DNA from: Nakamurella flava | GTDB lineage: Bacteria; Actinomycetota; Actinomycetes; Mycobacteriales; Nakamurellaceae | Direction: 5' to 3' | Assembly (NCBI RefSeq): GCF_005298075.1 | Contig: NZ_SZZH01000001.1 | Span: forward strand, 2,356,001 to 2,420,000 | DNA: 64,000 bases | Shown: in pieces, positions 27,292 through 39,072 of the stretch | How the letters are laid out: the number at the start of each line of letters is the position of its first letter | Numbering within the stretch: the stretch's first letter is position 1 | Translations under genes and position numbers: made by a program | The notes under the pieces: model-generated | Database searches by the model: none | The model's input: only the letters and a program-made list of their open reading frames with translations | Told to the model about the DNA's origin: nothing

Positions 27292-28108
27292 CGGCCCGTT
27301 CCTGCTCGGTCGGCTCGGTGGCGCCGGTCATCAACGCGACGACGTCCGACATGCTGCGTTCACCGGGCCGGACCACTGCGGCGCGCTGGCCCAGCCGGTG
27401 CACGTGGATCCGGTCCGCGACCTCGAAGACGTGCGGCATGTCGTGGCTGATCAGCACCACGGGGATGCCGCGGTCGCGGATCTGCTTGATGAGGTCGACC
27501 ACCATGCCGGACTCCCGGACCCCCAGGGCGGCCGTCGGCTCGTCCATGATGATGACCCGGCGCCCGAACGCGGCCGAACGGACCACGGCCACCCCCTGCC
27601 GCTGGCCGCCGGAGAGTGTCTCCACCGCCTGGTTGACCGACTTGATCCCGATCTTGAGATCGGCCAGGTGCTCCGAGGACTGCCGACGCATCTCCGGCAT
27701 GTCCAGGCGCCGGAAGAGCTTGCCGGCGAGGCCCTTGCGCCGGACCTCGCGGCCGAGAAAGACGTTGCTGGCGATGTCCAGGGCGGGGATGACGGCGAGA
27801 TCCTGGTAGACGGTCTCGATCCCGTGGGCCCGGGCGTCCCGGGTGTTGCGGAAATGGACCGGTTCGCCACTCATCAGCAGCTGGCCGGAATCCGGGACCA
27901 CCGCACCGGCGAGCACCTTGATGAGACTGGATTTTCCGGCGCCGTTGTCGCCGATGACGGCCAGCACCTCGGCCGGCCGGAGTTCGAAATCGGCCCCGTT
28001 GATGGCGGTGACGCTGCCGTACCGCTTGACCAGGCCGCGGGCCTCGAGCACCGGCGCCTGACCGGCCGTGGGCCGGTCGGCCGGCGGCTGATCGACCGGC
28101 GCGTTCAT
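27281..28108 (-). CDS. Sugar ABC transporter ATP-binding protein, single-domain (FrcA-like)
   Basis: This is a 275-residue ATPase with one nucleotide-binding domain rather than the duplicated form of RbsA, so it should act as a homodimer, as in fructose FrcA systems. Walker A GDNGAGKSSL, signature LSGGQRQGVAVVRSAAF and Walker B VIIMDEPTAALGV are intact; the switch His is in LISHDMPHV. The last residues include a repeated acidic TEPTEQE. ATG at 28108 overlaps the permease stop by four bases. Part of receptor-permease-ATPase-kinase operon. Confidence 0.92.
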   Translation of the reverse strand: MNAPVDQPPADRPTAGQAPVLEARGLVKRYGSVTAINGADFELRPAEVLAVIGDNGAGKSSLIKVLAGAVVPDSGQLLMSGEPVHFRNTRDARAHGIETVYQDLAVIPALDIASNVFLGREVRRKGLAGKLFRRLDMPEMRRQSSEHLADLKIGIKSVNQAVETLSGGQRQGVAVVRSAAFGRRVIIMDEPTAALGVRESGMVVDLIKQIRDRGIPVVLISHDMPHVFEVADRIHVHRLGQRAAVVRPGERSMSDVVALMTGATEPTEQERAGGS

Positions 28109-29106
28109 CGGTTCCTCCTGCGCGCCACCTGGTCCAGGGTCACCGCGAGGATGACCAGGACGCCGGTCGCGATGTTCTGGTAGAGGTTGTCGACCCCGGC
28201 CTGGGTCAGACCGTTGCGCAGGACCCCGACGATGAGCGTTCCGATCAGGGTCCCGATGACACTGCCCCGGCCACCGAACAGGCTGGTGCCGCCGATGACG
28301 ACCGCGGTGATCGTCTCGAGATTGGCGTTCTGGTAGGCGTTCGGGTCCGCGTTCGGGATCCGACCCAGAGCCGCCCACGCGGCGATCGCGGCGATGACAC
28401 CGGTGATCAGGTAGACGCTCAGCAGCACCCGCGGGCTCTTGATGCCGGACAGGCGCGCCGACTCCGGGCTGCCGCCGACGGCGTAGACGTGCCGGCCGCC
28501 GGCGGTCTGGGTCAGTGCGTACCAGGCGACGACATAGACCAGCAGCATCACCACGACGCCGTAGGTGGTGGTGAAAGTGCCGATCTTGAAGGTCTTCCCG
28601 AGGAACGTCAGCGGCCCCTGCTCGACCTGATAGGTCGCCGAACCGGCCAGCAGCTGGGTGGCCGAATACAGGATGGTGAAGGTGCCCAGGGTGACGATGA
28701 ACGGTGGTAGTTGCAGTGCGGTGACCAGTGTGCCGTTGATCAGGCCGGCGAACGCACACACCACCAGCACCACCAGCAGGGCGGTGACCGCACCCGAGGC
28801 GCCGGCCACCTTGGCCATGACGATGGTGCCGAGCACCGCGACCGCGCCGATCGACAGGTCGATACCGCCGGTGAGGATGACCAGGGTCTGGCCGACGGCC
28901 AGGATCCCGATGACGACCGACTGCTGGAGGATGAGGGACAGGTTCTGCGGCCGCAAGAACGAGTCCGTGATGAGGCTGAAGACGATGACGGCCAGCAGCA
29001 GCGCCGCGAGCGGCCCCAGCAGCGGCTGACGGACGATCGAACTGAACGAGAACCGTCGCTGCGGTGGCGCTTTCGCCATGGTCGGGGACGGGCCGGGTGC
29101 GGTCAC
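28105..29106 (-). CDS. Sugar ABC transporter permease (RbsC/FrcC-like)
   Basis: This is a 333-residue membrane permease of the ribose/xylose/fructose class with about nine helices. Characteristic stretches are GILAVGQTLVILTGGIDLSIGAV, a conserved segment before the coupling region, LPPFIVTLGTFTILYSATQLL, and VIGGTSLFGGRGSVIGTLIGTL near the C-terminus. The start codon is GTG at 29106 following GGAGGGACC. A 127-base gap to the receptor gene may hold an RNA structure that favours receptor synthesis. Works with the single-domain ATPase downstream. Confidence 0.93.
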   Translation of the reverse strand: MTAPGPSPTMAKAPPQRRFSFSSIVRQPLLGPLAALLLAVIVFSLITDSFLRPQNLSLILQQSVVIGILAVGQTLVILTGGIDLSIGAVAVLGTIVMAKVAGASGAVTALLVVLVVCAFAGLINGTLVTALQLPPFIVTLGTFTILYSATQLLAGSATYQVEQGPLTFLGKTFKIGTFTTTYGVVVMLLVYVVAWYALTQTAGGRHVYAVGGSPESARLSGIKSPRVLLSVYLITGVIAAIAAWAALGRIPNADPNAYQNANLETITAVVIGGTSLFGGRGSVIGTLIGTLIVGVLRNGLTQAGVDNLYQNIATGVLVILAVTLDQVARRRNR

Positions 29107-29233
29107 GGGTCCCTCCTTGCACGGGGGGTGTCAGTGAGGTGGTCGAGAGGGGTCAGCGGGGTGCGGCCGGCCGGGGTGGGTGTCCACCCCGGCCGGGCGC
29201 GGTCGGCGATCGACGCCGACGGGTCGGGGACGA

Positions 29234-30400
29234 TCAGCCCCAGCAGTTCTCGGCACCCCAGGCGGTGTCCTTGGAGTCGACGCCACTGGCCGGCTTGTCG
29301 GTGATCAGCTGCGAACCGGTGTCGTTGAAGCCGCTGGGCTTGGTGCCGTCCTTGGCGAAGGCGATGACGGCGTCGACGCCGCCCTCGGCCATCTTGGCCG
29401 GGAACTGCATGACGGTCGCGCCGATCACGCCGTCCTTGACGTTCTTGACGCCTGTGCAGCTGCCGTCGATCGACCCGATGGTGATCTGGCTCTCCAGACC
29501 GGCGGCCTTGATGGCCTCGTAGCCACCGGCCGCGGCCGGCTCGTTGATCGTGTACAGCGCGTTGGCCTCGGGCGCGCGCTGGAGCAGGTTCTCCATCGCG
29601 GTCTGCGCCTTGGTCTGGTCGCCGTTGGTGTTCTCCTTGCCCAGGATCTCCGGGCTGTCGTCGGTCAGACCCATGCCGGTGAGGAAGCCGTTGTGGCGGA
29701 AGGTGTCGACGGTGCCGCCCGGGGTGCCGTCCAGCATCAGGACCTTGGGAGCGGTGCTGCCCAGGGTCGCCTTGACCCACTCGCCCTGCAGCTCGCCGGC
29801 CTTGGTGTTGTCGGTCGCGAACGTCGCGTCGACCGCGTCGGCCGGATCGGTCGCGGTGTCCAGGGCGATGACGACGATGCCCGCGTCACGGGCCTGGGAG
29901 ATCGCGTTCAGCAGACCCGACGAGGAGTTGGGGGTGACGAGGATGCCCTGCACGCCCTGGCTGACCAGGTTCTCGATGGCGGCGACCTGGCCCTCGTTGT
30001 CACCGTCGAACTTGCCGGCCAGCGCGATGACCTCGGCGCCCTGCGCCTCGGCGCGGGCCTTCGCTCCCTCGCGGAGCTTGACGAAGAACGGGTTGGAGTC
30101 GGTCTTGGTGACGATGCCGATCTTGACGCCCTGCCCGCGGGTCGGGTCGACCGCCGCGGAGCTGCCGCCGGCCGTCGACGAGGACGCCGCCGACGAGGAC
30201 GATCCGCCGGCCGCGGAGGTGGCCGACGAGACGGCGGACGCGGCGGCGCTGGTGGCGGCGCCGGCCGCGCTCGTGGCGGAGGAGGCGGCGGTACCGCTCC
30301 CGCCGCCGCAGGCGGCTGCACCCAGCAGCGCCAGACCCAGCGAGCCGGCCAGCAGAGGGCGGCTCCAGCGGGAGGAAGAGACGGGGACAGACGAACGCAT
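29234..30400 (-). CDS. Sugar ABC transporter substrate-binding lipoprotein (RbsB-like)
   Basis: This is a 388-residue receptor. The signal peptide ends GAAAC (lipidated Cys 31), followed by a low-complexity linker of about 55 residues made almost only of Ala, Ser, Thr and Gly that tethers the domain to the membrane. The mature domain is a type-1 periplasmic-binding fold with IGIVTKTDSNPFFVKLREGA, ILVTPNSSSGLLNAI and VIALDTATDPADAVDATFATDN, as in ribose/fructose receptors. ATG at 30400 follows GAAGGAGT. It is the first gene of the sugar operon, 63 bases from the tandem LacI-type operators. Confidence 0.92.
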   Translation of the reverse strand: MRSSVPVSSSRWSRPLLAGSLGLALLGAAACGGGSGTAASSATSAAGAATSAAASAVSSATSAAGGSSSSAASSSTAGGSSAAVDPTRGQGVKIGIVTKTDSNPFFVKLREGAKARAEAQGAEVIALAGKFDGDNEGQVAAIENLVSQGVQGILVTPNSSSGLLNAISQARDAGIVVIALDTATDPADAVDATFATDNTKAGELQGEWVKATLGSTAPKVLMLDGTPGGTVDTFRHNGFLTGMGLTDDSPEILGKENTNGDQTKAQTAMENLLQRAPEANALYTINEPAAAGGYEAIKAAGLESQITIGSIDGSCTGVKNVKDGVIGATVMQFPAKMAEGGVDAVIAFAKDGTKPSGFNDTGSQLITDKPASGVDSKDTAWGAENCWG

Positions 30401-30462
30401 GTGGACTCCTTCGGCCAAAGCGGTGATCCGGGTCACGACCCGTGGGCGACACGTTAGGAGGA

Positions 30463-30476
30463 CGCAAGCGCTTGCG
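30463..30476. promoter_or_regulatory. LacI-family operator, perfect palindrome
   Basis: CGCAAGCGCTTGCG is a perfect 14-bp inverted repeat with the AAGCGCTT core typical of LacI-family operators. It lies between the sugar receptor gene (start 30400, minus) and the LacI regulator (ATG 30513, plus), so binding could repress both divergent units. Confidence 0.75.
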
Positions 30477-30488
30477 CAACCGCTTGCG
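30475..30488. promoter_or_regulatory. Second, imperfect LacI-family operator
   Basis: CGCAACCGCTTGCG keeps 12 of 14 palindromic positions and its centre is exactly 12 bp from the centre of the first operator, sharing two bases with it. Two half-overlapping sites suggest either cooperative or alternative binding by the adjacent regulator. It ends 24 bases before the regulator ATG. Confidence 0.6.
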
Positions 30489-30512
30489 GCCACGTATGAC
30501 CATTTCGTGACC

Positions 30513-31517
30513 ATGAGCAGACCACCGTCGATGGCCGACGTCGCGCGCGCCGCGGGCGTCTCGGTGACGACGGTGTCGCACGTGCTCAACGGCACCCGCG
30601 CGGTCAACGGCCAGACCGAGCAGCAGGTCCGGTCGGCCATCGACGAGCTCGGCTACCGCCGCAACACGGTGGCGCGCGCCCTGGCCACCGCGCGCACGAT
30701 GATCGCCGGGATCTGCGTGCCCATCACCGGCAACTCGACCTTCCCCGTGCTGGTCGACGTCATGGAGCGCCTGCTCGCCGAACACGGCTACTCCGTCGTG
30801 CTGCACAACACCCGCGATGACCCCGGTATGGAGCACCGGGTCGTGGAGCATCTGCTGGACCTGCGGGCGGACGGCGTCATCCTGGCCCCGGCCCTCACCA
30901 CCCTCCGCCCTCCCCCGCGTCTGCCCATGGTCCTGCTCGACCGCTTCGCCGACGCGGACTGTGACCAGGTGGCGTCCGAGAGCGTCAGCGCTGTCGCTAC
31001 TCTCACCACCCACCTAGCCGACCGCGGCCATCGCCGGATCGCCGTGGTGGCCGGTCATCCCGAGCTGTCCACCACCGGGGACCGGCTCGCCGGGTACCGG
31101 CAGGCGGTCACCCGGCTCGGTCTCGACGCCGACCCCGCCCTCGTCGTGCGGGGTGAGTCGGAGGTGGCGACGACCCGCGAGGGCATCGTCCAGTTGTTCT
31201 CCCGGCCGGATCGACCGACGGCGGTGGTGAGCACCAACAACGTCATGACGATCGGGACCCTGAGCGGGCTCAAGGATCTCGGCCTGCAGGTTCCGGAGGA
31301 CGTCGCCGTGGTCTGCTACGACGACTTCGAATGGGCCGACATCGCCACCCCGAGCCTGACGGCGATGGAGCAGGACCTGACCGGGATGGCCACCCGGGCT
31401 GTCGAACTGCTGCTGCGCCGCATCGCCGAGCCGGACGCCGAGATCGTGCGGGACCGGCTACCGGTCGCCTTCCATCATCGGACCTCCTGCGGCTGCGGTC
31501 CTTCCGTCAGTCAGTGA
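30513..31517 (+). CDS. LacI-family transcriptional regulator of the sugar operon
   Basis: This is a 334-residue repressor. The N-terminal helix-turn-helix MADVARAAGVSVTTVSHVLN is classic LacI, followed by the hinge helix (VARALATARTMIAGICVP) and a periplasmic-binding-like effector domain with LLDRFADADCDQVASE and DVAVVCYDDFEWADIATP. It is divergent from the sugar ABC/kinase operon, with two operator palindromes between, so autoregulation plus control of the transporter is likely, relieved by the sugar or its phosphate. ATG 30513 is chosen; GTG 30507 is in frame. The end overlaps the convergent SRPBCC gene by 11 bases. Confidence 0.92.
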   Translation: MSRPPSMADVARAAGVSVTTVSHVLNGTRAVNGQTEQQVRSAIDELGYRRNTVARALATARTMIAGICVPITGNSTFPVLVDVMERLLAEHGYSVVLHNTRDDPGMEHRVVEHLLDLRADGVILAPALTTLRPPPRLPMVLLDRFADADCDQVASESVSAVATLTTHLADRGHRRIAVVAGHPELSTTGDRLAGYRQAVTRLGLDADPALVVRGESEVATTREGIVQLFSRPDRPTAVVSTNNVMTIGTLSGLKDLGLQVPEDVAVVCYDDFEWADIATPSLTAMEQDLTGMATRAVELLLRRIAEPDAEIVRDRLPVAFHHRTSCGCGPSVSQ

Positions 31518-32043
31518 ACAGCGCCCGGTAGGCGGCGGAGCCGGACTCGTAGTCGCTCCAGGCCACCGCGTCGACATCGGTGCCGTCCATCGCCGCGACC
31601 AACCGGTCCAGGTAGTACTCCCAGCCCGGTCCGACGCTGGCGACCATGTCCGGGCCCAGCGGCCCGTCGGCCAGCGCCTGCACGAACGTGAGGGTGGTGA
31701 CGCCGTCCTTCTCGACGAGGTCGACCCGCAACGCCCAGTGCACGCGTTCACCCGAGCCGTCCTCGCTGAACGGGGCGGCCGCTCGACTCCGAACAGCGAA
31801 ACGCCCTGGCGGCTCGCAGCTCTCGATGTCGTAGACCTCCTCCGGAACGTCGTCGCCCTCGGCCGTCATCCGGAACGCGATCGACCCGGCCGCAGGGTCC
31901 CCGCTCCACGTGCCGATCCAGCGCCGCATGCGATCGGGGTCGCTGACGGCGGCCCACACGTCCTCGATGCCGGCGCGGAACTTCCGCGTCAGCACGAGAA
32001 CCTCCTGTCCGTCCCGGTTCTCGCGGCGTCCGGTGATTCTCAT
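31507..32043 (-). CDS. SRPBCC/AHSA1-domain protein
   Basis: This is a 178-residue protein with a START-like ligand-binding fold: VLTRKFRAGIEDVWAAVSDPDRMRRWIG is the typical N-terminal pattern of the Aha1-like SRPBCC group, and the long C-terminal helix includes GWEYYLDRLVAAMDG. It overlaps the ArsR-type regulator by four bases. Such ArsR-SRPBCC pairs are common in actinobacteria; the SRPBCC partner probably binds a hydrophobic ligand, but the ligand is unknown. Confidence 0.85.
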   Translation of the reverse strand: MRITGRRENRDGQEVLVLTRKFRAGIEDVWAAVSDPDRMRRWIGTWSGDPAAGSIAFRMTAEGDDVPEEVYDIESCEPPGRFAVRSRAAAPFSEDGSGERVHWALRVDLVEKDGVTTLTFVQALADGPLGPDMVASVGPGWEYYLDRLVAAMDGTDVDAVAWSDYESGSAAYRALFTD

Positions 32044-32429
32044 GCGGTGTCCTCCTGGGCGTGCGCGGTGGTGTGGACGCCGGCCCGGTGCTCGCGGACC
32101 GTGCGACGCACCTCCAGTTCGAGGCCGTCGAGCAGGTGGGCCGCGATGGGTGGATCCGCAGTCAGGGCGGCAATGAATGCCCGGACTGGCAGCAGCCCGT
32201 CGGGAGTGAGCCGGTAGTGCCGCTCCCGACCGCGGTCCTCGGCGGTCACCAGACCGGCCTGGCCCAGCACCCGCAGATGACGACTGACCGCGGGTCGGCT
32301 GATGCCGCCCGCGGCCGCCACGTCGTCCGTCAACTCCGCGGTGAGGTCGACGACCCGCTTCGGGCCGGAGCGCAGAAGGAACAACACGGCCCGCCGCACC
32401 GGATCGGCCATTGCCGTGAACACGTCCAC
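32040..32429 (-). CDS. ArsR-family winged-helix regulator
   Basis: This is a 129-residue DNA-binding protein. ADPVRRAVLFLLRSGPKRVVDL and the recognition helix GGISRPAVSRHLRVLGQAGLV, followed by the wing RGRERHYRLTPDGL, match the ArsR/SmtB fold. There are no Cys residues and no clear metal site, so it probably responds to another signal. GTG start. It is the first gene of a two-gene unit with the SRPBCC protein and likely represses it. Confidence 0.88.
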   Translation of the reverse strand: MDVFTAMADPVRRAVLFLLRSGPKRVVDLTAELTDDVAAAGGISRPAVSRHLRVLGQAGLVTAEDRGRERHYRLTPDGLLPVRAFIAALTADPPIAAHLLDGLELEVRRTVREHRAGVHTTAHAQEDTA

Positions 32430-32469
32430 GCCGCAAATGGTAACGCCGCGGTTACCGATCCGATAGGGG

Positions 32470-33345
32470 TCAGGAGGCCGAGCAGCGGGCCAGCTCCTCC
32501 TCGCTCAGCTGCAGGTGGGTGGCCTGCGCGGAGTCGACGATGGACGCCGGGCGGCGGGCCCCGGGAATCGGGATGACGTGCCCACCCAACGACAGCTCCC
32601 AGGCCAGCACGACCTGCTGTGGGCTGACGCCGTGGGCCTGCGCGATCTCGGCGAACGCCGGGAACCGTTGCCCCACCTCACGTCCGCCACCGCCGGTGCC
32701 ACCGAGTGGGCTCCAGGGCAGGAACGCGATGCCGTGCTCGCCGCAGAAGTCCAGCTCGTCCTGGCTGCTGCGGAACCGCGGGGAGAACTCGTTCTGCACG
32801 CTGGCGAGGCCACCCTCGCCGAGCACCTCGACCGCGACCTCGATCTCCTCGACGTTGGCGTTCGAGATGCCGATGGCCCGGATCTTGCCCTCGTCCTGGA
32901 GGGTCTTGAAGTGGCCGATGACCTCGCCGTAGACCTTCCAGCGGTCCGGACGGTGCCACTGGTACAGGTCGATCTGCTCCACCCCGAGGTTGCGGAGCGA
33001 CTTCTCCACCGCCTGCCGGAGGTAGGCCAGCGAACCGTCCCGCCCCCACGTCTCCCCCTCGCCACGGGTGATACCGCCCTTCGTGCCGACGACCACGCCG
33101 TCCAGGCTGCCGCCGTAGGCCTTCAGGGCCTTGCCGATGAGCACCTCGTTGTGCCCCATGGTGTCCCACGACGGGGCGTAGATATCGGCGGTGTCGATGA
33201 ACGTGACGCCGGCGTCCAGCGCGGCGTGGATGGTGGCGAACGCGTCCTGCTCGTCGGGCAGCTTGTTGTCGTTGTTCATCGACATCGGCATACCGCCGAG
33301 CCCGATCGCGGAGACGGTGAAAGGTCCGAGGGTGCGGGTCTGCAT
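32470..33345 (-). CDS. Aldo/keto reductase
   Basis: This is a 291-residue NADPH-dependent oxidoreductase with a TIM barrel. The tetrad is present: Asp and Tyr in FIDTADIYAPSWDTMGHNE, Lys in VVGTKGGITRGEGE, and His in LYQWHRPD. The cofactor region near the C-terminus includes HVIPIPGARRPASIVDSAQA. Substrate unknown; aldehydes or ketones in general. Monocistronic, first of a minus-strand run, with no regulator obvious. Confidence 0.9.
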   Translation of the reverse strand: MQTRTLGPFTVSAIGLGGMPMSMNNDNKLPDEQDAFATIHAALDAGVTFIDTADIYAPSWDTMGHNEVLIGKALKAYGGSLDGVVVGTKGGITRGEGETWGRDGSLAYLRQAVEKSLRNLGVEQIDLYQWHRPDRWKVYGEVIGHFKTLQDEGKIRAIGISNANVEEIEVAVEVLGEGGLASVQNEFSPRFRSSQDELDFCGEHGIAFLPWSPLGGTGGGGREVGQRFPAFAEIAQAHGVSPQQVVLAWELSLGGHVIPIPGARRPASIVDSAQATHLQLSEEELARCSAS

Positions 33346-33480
33346 GCCCCCACGCTAGACGCGGTTCGACTTCCGCCGGTGGCGCACCTGCACCTGCAGC
33401 TGTCATCCCCATTCCGGACCGTCATTCACATTCCAGGTCACGGGCTGGAATGTGCTGTTCGCCCACGTGACGCTCAGCCC

Positions 33481-34413
33481 ATGCCGCCGGCCAGCCGTCC
33501 CGTTCCCCCACCCGTCATCTCTCTCGCACGACGCCAGGATGGGCTCGTCACGCGGGCTCAAGTGCTCGACGGCGGAATGACGAGGACCCAGCTCGACAGT
33601 TGCCTGAGGCACGGCCGGTGGTCATCCGTTCTGCCGAGGGTCTACCTCACGGCGGCAGCCGAGCTCACCGGTCGCCGCTGGACACGGGCGGCGGCGCTCT
33701 GGGCCGGGGCCGATGCGGTCCTGCTGGGCGTGACCGCTTTGCAGTGGCAGAGGCGGACGAGCGTGACCCCGGCCCGCATCGAAGTGGCGCCCCGAGATGT
33801 TTGCGAAATCCACCCACCGTCCCGCACGGACTCCCACCTGTCGTCGCTCGCCGGCTCCAGCTCGCCGAGGAGTGGTGCATCCGGTGGGACGGCATCTGGA
33901 CCGTCCGCACCGAGTACGCCCTCGTGCAATCGATCGCTGCGTGCGGGGCGGAACTTCTGGACGAAGCGGTCCGCCGGCACCGCGTCGATGTCGCGATGGT
34001 GCAGGAGGCTGCTCTGGCCATGGGCCGACGACCGGGATCGGGAAGGGCCGGGCAGATTCTTCGGGCAGCAGCCGACGGCGGGATCTCGAAGGCGGAAAGG
34101 CTTCCGCACCGCCGTCTCCGTCGGTCGGGAATCGTGGGCTGGCGAGGCAACGCGTCGGTCACCCTGACGGCCGGTGGGAGAAACGAGACCAGGGTGGCCG
34201 ACGTCCTGTTCGACGACGTCCCGCTCATCGTCGAAGTCGACGGGTTCGCCTGGCACACCGATCACGAGCGGTTTCAGGACGATCGGCACCGACAGAACCT
34301 CTTCGTCGAAGCCGGTTGGACCGTCCTGCGCTTCACCTGGCAGGACATCACCGGGTATCCGGATCAGGTGGTTGCGACCGTTCAGCACCACTCGACCCAG
34401 GAACACGACGAAC
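33481..34413 (+). pseudogene. Frameshifted AbiEi-like/DUF559 (Vsr-type nuclease fold) gene
   Basis: The 5' part (33481 to about 33800) encodes a helix-turn-helix-like N-terminus: ISLARRQDGLVTRAQVLDGG, then TRTQLDSCLRHGRWSSVLPR and VYLTAAAELTGRRWTRAAALW, as in AbiEi-type proteins. The 3' part continues in a different frame, from about 33830, with RWDGIWTVRTEYALVQSI and then a DUF559 nuclease-like domain, VADVLFDDVPLIVEVDGFAW followed by HTDHERFQDDRHRQNLFVEA and GWTVLRFTWQDIT, with the expected Asp/Glu/Asp residues. The frames differ by one base, so a frameshift lies between about 33790 and 33840. There is also no stop codon at the family's usual end; the frame runs on opposite groEL. It is either a decayed gene or a sequencing error; the end given is approximate. 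Confidence 0.65.
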
Positions 34414-34414
34414 G

Positions 34415-34448
34415 CCGAAGGGCGGCCCCTTGCGGGACCGCCCTTCGG
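34415..34448 (-). terminator. groEL terminator hairpin
   Basis: Arms 34415-34425 (CCGAAGGGCGG) and 34438-34448 pair perfectly, with inner C-G pairs extending the stem. It lies 27 bases beyond the groEL stop on the minus strand. No clear U-run follows, as is usual in GC-rich actinobacteria. Confidence 0.65.
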
Positions 34449-34475
34449 ATGGAACAGATCAAGCAGGAGCAGGAC

Positions 34476-37167
<2,692 letters not shown>

Positions 37168-37270
37168 GGGTCGTCACCCTAACGAGCGATCCGGAGCGGG
37201 CCGGACCGGCGCGCGGACCGGGTCCTCGCCCCGAGGGCGCCACGATGTCGGGCTCTGGTTAGGTCAGGGC

Positions 37271-39001
37271 ATGGCCGCGCCCACCCCCGCGCCGGACCGG
37301 GCCCCGGACGGACCCCGGGCCCTCCGTGTGCTCACCGGACCCAATCTGTACTTCACCCGACCGGCGGTGGCGGTGACACTCGACGCCACCGGCGTGCTGC
37401 GGGCCGACGCCGCCGAGGTGCTGGCCTGGCAACAGCCGCTGCGGGTGCGGCGGGTCGGGGTCGGTCTCCCCGATTCGCCGGCCCGGCACCGGGCGGCGGC
37501 GGATCTGGCCGCGGCCCTGGTGCGGCGGGCGGCGGTCGGGCTGACCGGCCGGCTGGCCGCGGTGGCCCGGATCGGTGACGACGAGACCGTCGTGGTCGCG
37601 TTCCCGTTCCGGCACCGTCAGCTGGCCGAGACGTTCGGGACGGCCGTCGGGCGGGCGTGGACGGCCATCACCCGCGACGGGGTCCCGGCCGCCACCGCGG
37701 TCGCCGACGCCACCGCCGCCGTCCGGGGAGCCGAGCCGGGCGAATCGGTGCGGCCCCGACGACCCGAGATCCCGGTGATCGCGGTCACCGGCACCAACGG
37801 CAAGACGACGACCACCCGGCTGATCGCACACCTGATCAGGACTGGTGGACGCATCCCGGGGTGGTCCTCGACGGACGGCATCGTCATCGACGGCGAGGTC
37901 GTGGAGACCGGCGACTGGTCGGGACCCGGCGGCGCGGCGCGGGTGCTCGACGACCCGCGGGTGCAGGTGGCGGTCACCGAGACCGCCCGCGGCGGCATCC
38001 TCCTGCGCGGGGTCGGCACCGCGGTCAACGACGTCTCGGTGGTCACCAACATCAGCGCCGACCACCTGGGCCTGCTCGGGGTGCACACCCTGGAGCAGCT
38101 GGCCGAGGTGAAGTCGGTCGTCGTCCGGATCACCCGCCCGGGCGGGTGGGCCGTCCTGAACGCCGACGACCCGCTGGTCCGGGCGATGCACGCGGTCACC
38201 CGCGCCCGGCCGTGGTTCTTCTCCCCCGATCCCGACTGCCCGCACCTGGACGAGGCGCTGGACGCCGGGGGCCGGGCGATCACCGTGGTCGACGGCACCA
38301 TCGTGGTGCTCGCCCGCGGGCTCGACCCGGTGCCGGTCGCCCCGGTGCTCGAGGTGCCCATCACCCTGTCCGGGACGTCGCGGGTGAACGTGGCCAACGC
38401 GCTGGCCGCCACGGCTGCGGCCCTGGCGGTCGGGGTCGATCTGGCCGACGTCCGCGCCGGTCTCCGGTCGTTCGTCGCCGATGCCGACCACAACGCCGGC
38501 CGCCTGAACGTCTACGGCCTCGGCGGCCCCGACGGCACGGTCGTCATTCTCGACCTGGCCCACAACGAGGCGTCCCTGACGTCGCTGCTCGACGTGGCCG
38601 AGTCGTTCCGGCTGCCGGACGGGGTCCTCGGGGTGGTGCTGGGGACCGCCGGCGACCGCACGGACGACGCCATCCACGCGATGGGCGAGTTGGCGGCCCG
38701 GCGGACGGCGACCCTGGTCATCGCCGGCCAGGACCGGTACCGACGGGGTCGGGAACCCGGTGAAATGGAGGCGGTCTGGCGGGCGGGAGCGGCCGAGGTC
38801 GGGGTGGTCGACGTGCCGACCGTGGACGACGAGGCGCACGGGCTGCGCCACCTGCTCGATGCCGACCTGCCCCCCGGTTCGGTGGTCGCGGTGTGCGCGC
38901 TGGAGCAACGCGCCGAGATGGCCGCCGAGATCGCCCGGCGCGGCGGGGCGGCGCTGACCCCGGACCAGGTCGGCGAACGGGTCGGCCACGCGCGTCGTTG
39001 A
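37271..39001 (+). CDS. Mur ligase-like protein related to cyanophycin synthetase
   Basis: This is a 576-residue ATP-dependent amide ligase of the Mur family. After an N-terminal region of about 165 residues that begins LRVLTGPNLYFTRPAVAVTL, the Mur central domain has the P-loop VTGTNGKTTTTRLIAHLI and NISADHLGLLGVHTLEQLAEVK; the C-terminal domain contains VVILDLAHNEASLTSLLDVA, LGTAGDRTDDAIHAMGELAA and VCALEQRAEMAAEIARRGG. The central and C-terminal domains are like the second half of cyanophycin synthetase, but the ATP-grasp half is absent, so it cannot make both bonds of cyanophycin on its own. The real substrate is unknown. Divergent from the kinase gene. Confidence 0.8.
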   Translation: MAAPTPAPDRAPDGPRALRVLTGPNLYFTRPAVAVTLDATGVLRADAAEVLAWQQPLRVRRVGVGLPDSPARHRAAADLAAALVRRAAVGLTGRLAAVARIGDDETVVVAFPFRHRQLAETFGTAVGRAWTAITRDGVPAATAVADATAAVRGAEPGESVRPRRPEIPVIAVTGTNGKTTTTRLIAHLIRTGGRIPGWSSTDGIVIDGEVVETGDWSGPGGAARVLDDPRVQVAVTETARGGILLRGVGTAVNDVSVVTNISADHLGLLGVHTLEQLAEVKSVVVRITRPGGWAVLNADDPLVRAMHAVTRARPWFFSPDPDCPHLDEALDAGGRAITVVDGTIVVLARGLDPVPVAPVLEVPITLSGTSRVNVANALAATAAALAVGVDLADVRAGLRSFVADADHNAGRLNVYGLGGPDGTVVILDLAHNEASLTSLLDVAESFRLPDGVLGVVLGTAGDRTDDAIHAMGELAARRTATLVIAGQDRYRRGREPGEMEAVWRAGAAEVGVVDVPTVDDEAHGLRHLLDADLPPGSVVAVCALEQRAEMAAEIARRGGAALTPDQVGERVGHARR

Positions 39002-39072
39002 GCCATCCCGGTCGGCGGGGTTGACACACCGGACCCACGGGAACACTCTCGGTCGATCCGCCGACGGGGGGA

